From assembly GCA_003644215.1 (NCBI GenBank), contig QNBU01000066.1, positions 1 through 6,595 of the forward strand: 6,595 nucleotides of DNA. The letters run 5' to 3'. This document shows positions 4,791-6,595 of this stretch, piece after piece. The notes beneath the pieces are model-generated. The model was not told the DNA's origin and did not search any database. It saw nothing but the letters and a program-made list of their open reading frames with translations. A program made the position numbers and the translations under genes. The DNA is from Planctomycetota bacterium (GTDB lineage Bacteria; Planctomycetota; Phycisphaerae; Sedimentisphaerales; Anaerohalosphaeraceae). How positions within the stretch are numbered: position 1 is the stretch's first letter; the number at the start of each line of letters is the position of its first letter.

Positions 4791-6461
4791 ATGACTTACA
4801 CAATTGGTTTGGATTATGGCTCAAATTCGGTAAGATGCGTTATCGTTGACACATCAAATGGAAATGAAGTAGGCACTGCTGTCTTTAATTATCCAACCGG
4901 TAATGCCGGTATCATTCTTGACGCTAATGACCATAATGTCGCAAGGCAGAATCCTACCGATTACATTGAAGGCCTTGAGGTAACCATTAAAGATGCAATC
5001 GAAGAGGCTAAGATTTTGCCTGATGAGATTGTCGGTATAGGTGTCGATACGACCGGCTCAACGCCGTTGCCTATTGATAAAGATGGTACGCCTTTGGGTT
5101 TGCTTGATGAATTCAAAGATAATCCCAACGCGATGGCCTGGCTGTGGAAAGACCATACCGGTTATGGCGAAGCTGCTGAAATAACAGAGCTAGCAGAAAA
5201 AGAACATCCTGAATATCTGGCCAAGTGCGGCGGAACATATTCATCGGAATGGTTCTTTAGCAAAATCCTGCATTGTCTGCGGGTTGATGAGAAAGTTTTC
5301 GATGCAGCTTTCACATGGGTCGAACATGCCGATTATATGACGGCTCTACTTACCGGCACGACAAATCCCAAAGAAATTAAACGCTGCCGATGCGCCGCCG
5401 GACACAAAGCGATGTTCAACGATAGCTGGGGCGGTTATCCCGATAAAGCATTCCTTGCCAAACTCGCTCCTAAACTCGGAAAGCTTCGTGATGCTTTAGG
5501 CGATGAGACTTACGCAATCGACACCGTAGCAGGCAATTTGACAAAAGAGTGGGCGGATAAACTTGGCCTGAAAGAGGGTGTTCCGGTTGCTATGGGTGCA
5601 TTTGATGCCCATCTTGGTGCGGTTGGCAGCGGCATCAAAGAGGGTGCGCTTGTGAAAATCATCGGTACAAGCACCTGCGATATGGTGGCTGCTCCGAATA
5701 AAACAAAATTAGCTGATGTTCCGGGTATATGCGGAATTGTTGATGGCTCCGTATTGCCGGGCTATTTCGGCCTTGAGGCGGGACAATCAGCGGTGGGCGA
5801 TATATTTAACTGGTTTGTGAACTATATCCAGACAGGTGGAAAAGAAACTGGCGACCATATCGCTTTGACCGAAAAAGCGGAAAAATTAAGGCCTGGCCAG
5901 TCGGGATTATTAGCTTTAGACTGGAACAACGGCAATCGAACGGTTCTTGTTGACCAGCGGTTAACAGGTTTGCTTTTAGGCCAGACATTACACACAAGGC
6001 CGGAAGAAATTTACAGGGCGTTGATAGAGGCAACCGCTTTTGGAGCGTTAACCATTATTAATCGTTTTGAGGAATATGGCATTAAAATCAAAGAGGTAAT
6101 CAACTGTGGCGGCATTGCCGAAAAGAACCCGATGTTGATGCAGATTTACGCCGATATTACGGGCAAGGAAATGAAAGTCTCTCGTTCATCGCAGACCTGC
6201 GCTCTCGGCTCCGCTATCGCGGCAGCAGTAGTTGCGGGCAAAGCAAAAGGCGGTTATAATAATTTCGCCGATGCTCAAGATGCAATGACAGGCGTTAGGG
6301 AAATTACCTATAAGCCGATTGCCGAAAATCAGAAAGTTTATCAGCAGCTTTATAAATTATACAAGCAGCTTCACGATGCGTTCGGAACGGTTGGATACGG
6401 CAGCCCACTTTATGATGTAATGAAAGATTTGCTATCAATTAAAGAAAAAGCTAATGCTTAA
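4791..6461 (+). CDS. araB: Ribulokinase (L-ribulokinase, FGGY family)
   Basis: AraB phosphorylates L-ribulose to L-ribulose 5-phosphate with ATP, the second step of bacterial L-arabinose breakdown after AraA and before AraD. The 556-aa product is close to the E. coli length. It aligns by eye throughout: IGLDYGSNSVR (5-15, N-terminal phosphate loop), GIGVDTTGSTPLPID (83-97), NPNAMAWLWKDHT (111-123), GGTYSSEWFFSKILH (147-161), CRCAAGHK (199-206), GAFDAHLGAVG (269-279, catalytic base Asp272), KIIGTSTCDM (289-298), FGLEAGQSAVGD (326-337) and INCGGIAEKN (437-446, ATP-binding region). ATG 4791 is chosen because AGGAG (4776-4780) lies 10 nt upstream and the conserved fold starts at once. An upstream TTG at 4689 would add 34 unrelated residues. 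No araA, araD, transporter or regulator is in the window; they may lie downstream or elsewhere. The gene looks more AT-rich than nrnA. Confidence 0.96.
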   Translation: MTYTIGLDYGSNSVRCVIVDTSNGNEVGTAVFNYPTGNAGIILDANDHNVARQNPTDYIEGLEVTIKDAIEEAKILPDEIVGIGVDTTGSTPLPIDKDGTPLGLLDEFKDNPNAMAWLWKDHTGYGEAAEITELAEKEHPEYLAKCGGTYSSEWFFSKILHCLRVDEKVFDAAFTWVEHADYMTALLTGTTNPKEIKRCRCAAGHKAMFNDSWGGYPDKAFLAKLAPKLGKLRDALGDETYAIDTVAGNLTKEWADKLGLKEGVPVAMGAFDAHLGAVGSGIKEGALVKIIGTSTCDMVAAPNKTKLADVPGICGIVDGSVLPGYFGLEAGQSAVGDIFNWFVNYIQTGGKETGDHIALTEKAEKLRPGQSGLLALDWNNGNRTVLVDQRLTGLLLGQTLHTRPEEIYRALIEATAFGALTIINRFEEYGIKIKEVINCGGIAEKNPMLMQIYADITGKEMKVSRSSQTCALGSAIAAAVVAGKAKGGYNNFADAQDAMTGVREITYKPIAENQKVYQQLYKLYKQLHDAFGTVGYGSPLYDVMKDLLSIKEKANA

Positions 6462-6467
6462 TACGAC

Positions 6468-6493
6468 AGCGCGATTTATTACGAAAACGCGCT
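6468..6493 (+). repeat. Imperfect hairpin just after araB
   Basis: AGCGCG (6468-6473) pairs with CGCGCT (6488-6493). Inside, after one A/A mismatch, TTT (6475-6477) pairs with AAA (6484-6486) around a 6-nt loop. It lies 6 nt after the araB stop. A-rich rather than T-rich sequence follows, so it is not a canonical terminator for araB. It may protect the mRNA 3' end or belong to the adjoining AT-rich element. Confidence 0.4.
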
Positions 6494-6595
6494 AAAATTC
6501 TAAGCACTAAAATCTAAATGCTAAACAATATCGAATGTCCAAAATCCTAATTTTCAAAACAAAAACACACTTTTTGGTTATCGGGTGTTTTGAGT
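6492..6595. repeat. AT-rich CTAA-periodic intergenic element, cut by the window end
   Basis: CTAA occurs at 6492, 6500, 6507, 6514 and 6521, a 7-8-nt period, and is followed by AT-rich text (aatatcgaatgtccaaaa, tcctaattttcaaaac). TCAAAACA (6554-6561) is the reverse complement of TGTTTTGA (6586-6593), so the block starts to fold back on itself near the edge. Similar 'ctaaa...ctaa...caaaatcc' intergenic blocks with inverted second halves are recalled from Planctomycetota and other environmental genomes, but this was not checked. No coding potential is seen. Confidence 0.5.

Noticed and set aside
6470..6480. CGCGATTTATT shared with 1190-1200 in hisG
   Set aside because: An 11-nt match with no extension on either side. 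It is within what chance and shared base composition can give.
1..6595. CRISPR array, tRNA, rRNA, riboswitch or insertion sequence
   Set aside because: No spaced direct repeats, cloverleaf, conserved rRNA segment, known aptamer core, transposase or terminal inverted repeats were seen.

Overview
The window reads as bacterial chromosome with eight protein-coding genes, all on the + strand, and short gaps. The best guess for the source is a Planctomycetota-like (Phycisphaerae-type) bacterium. This is inference from three things: a HhH-GPD protein with a histone-H1-like lysine tail, a small-protein/nucleotidyltransferase gene pair, and an AT-rich CTAA-periodic intergenic element at the right edge. 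No rRNA or tRNA marker is present to confirm it.

Left block (1-2293). The window opens inside a helix-hairpin-helix (endonuclease III-like) protein. Its reading frame is open to the left edge, it lacks the usual catalytic Lys and Asp, and it ends in a 56-residue Lys-rich tail. Then come hisG (long-form ATP phosphoribosyltransferase, probably starting at a TTG at 637) and a YebC/PmpR/TACO1-family gene. These three are closely spaced and could be co-transcribed. A GC-rich GCAA-loop hairpin and a 10-nt palindrome follow yebC.

Middle block (2294-4569). An acylphosphatase gene, probably with its own extended -10 promoter, is followed by a likely three-gene operon. That operon holds an uncharacterised 79-aa helical protein, a nucleotidyltransferase-fold protein whose ATG overlaps the preceding stop (ATGA), and, 7 nt later, a DHH/DHHA1 phosphoesterase of the NrnA type (nanoRNase/pAp phosphatase). 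A good sigma70-like promoter (TTGAAT-17-TTTAAT) precedes the 79-aa gene, with a small inverted repeat at the predicted transcription start. The small-protein/NTase pair is the best candidate here for an undescribed two-gene module.

Right block (4570-6595). A 221-nt intergenic region holds a weak terminator-like structure, a putative extended -10 promoter and a leader of about 100 nt. It precedes araB (L-ribulokinase), which starts at 4791 with a clear AGGAG. No other arabinose gene is visible. After araB come an imperfect hairpin and the start of an AT-rich element with CTAA spaced every 7-8 nt, cut by the window end.

Apart from the left-edge gene, the HisG, YebC, AcyP, NrnA and AraB products look intact, with their key motifs in place.
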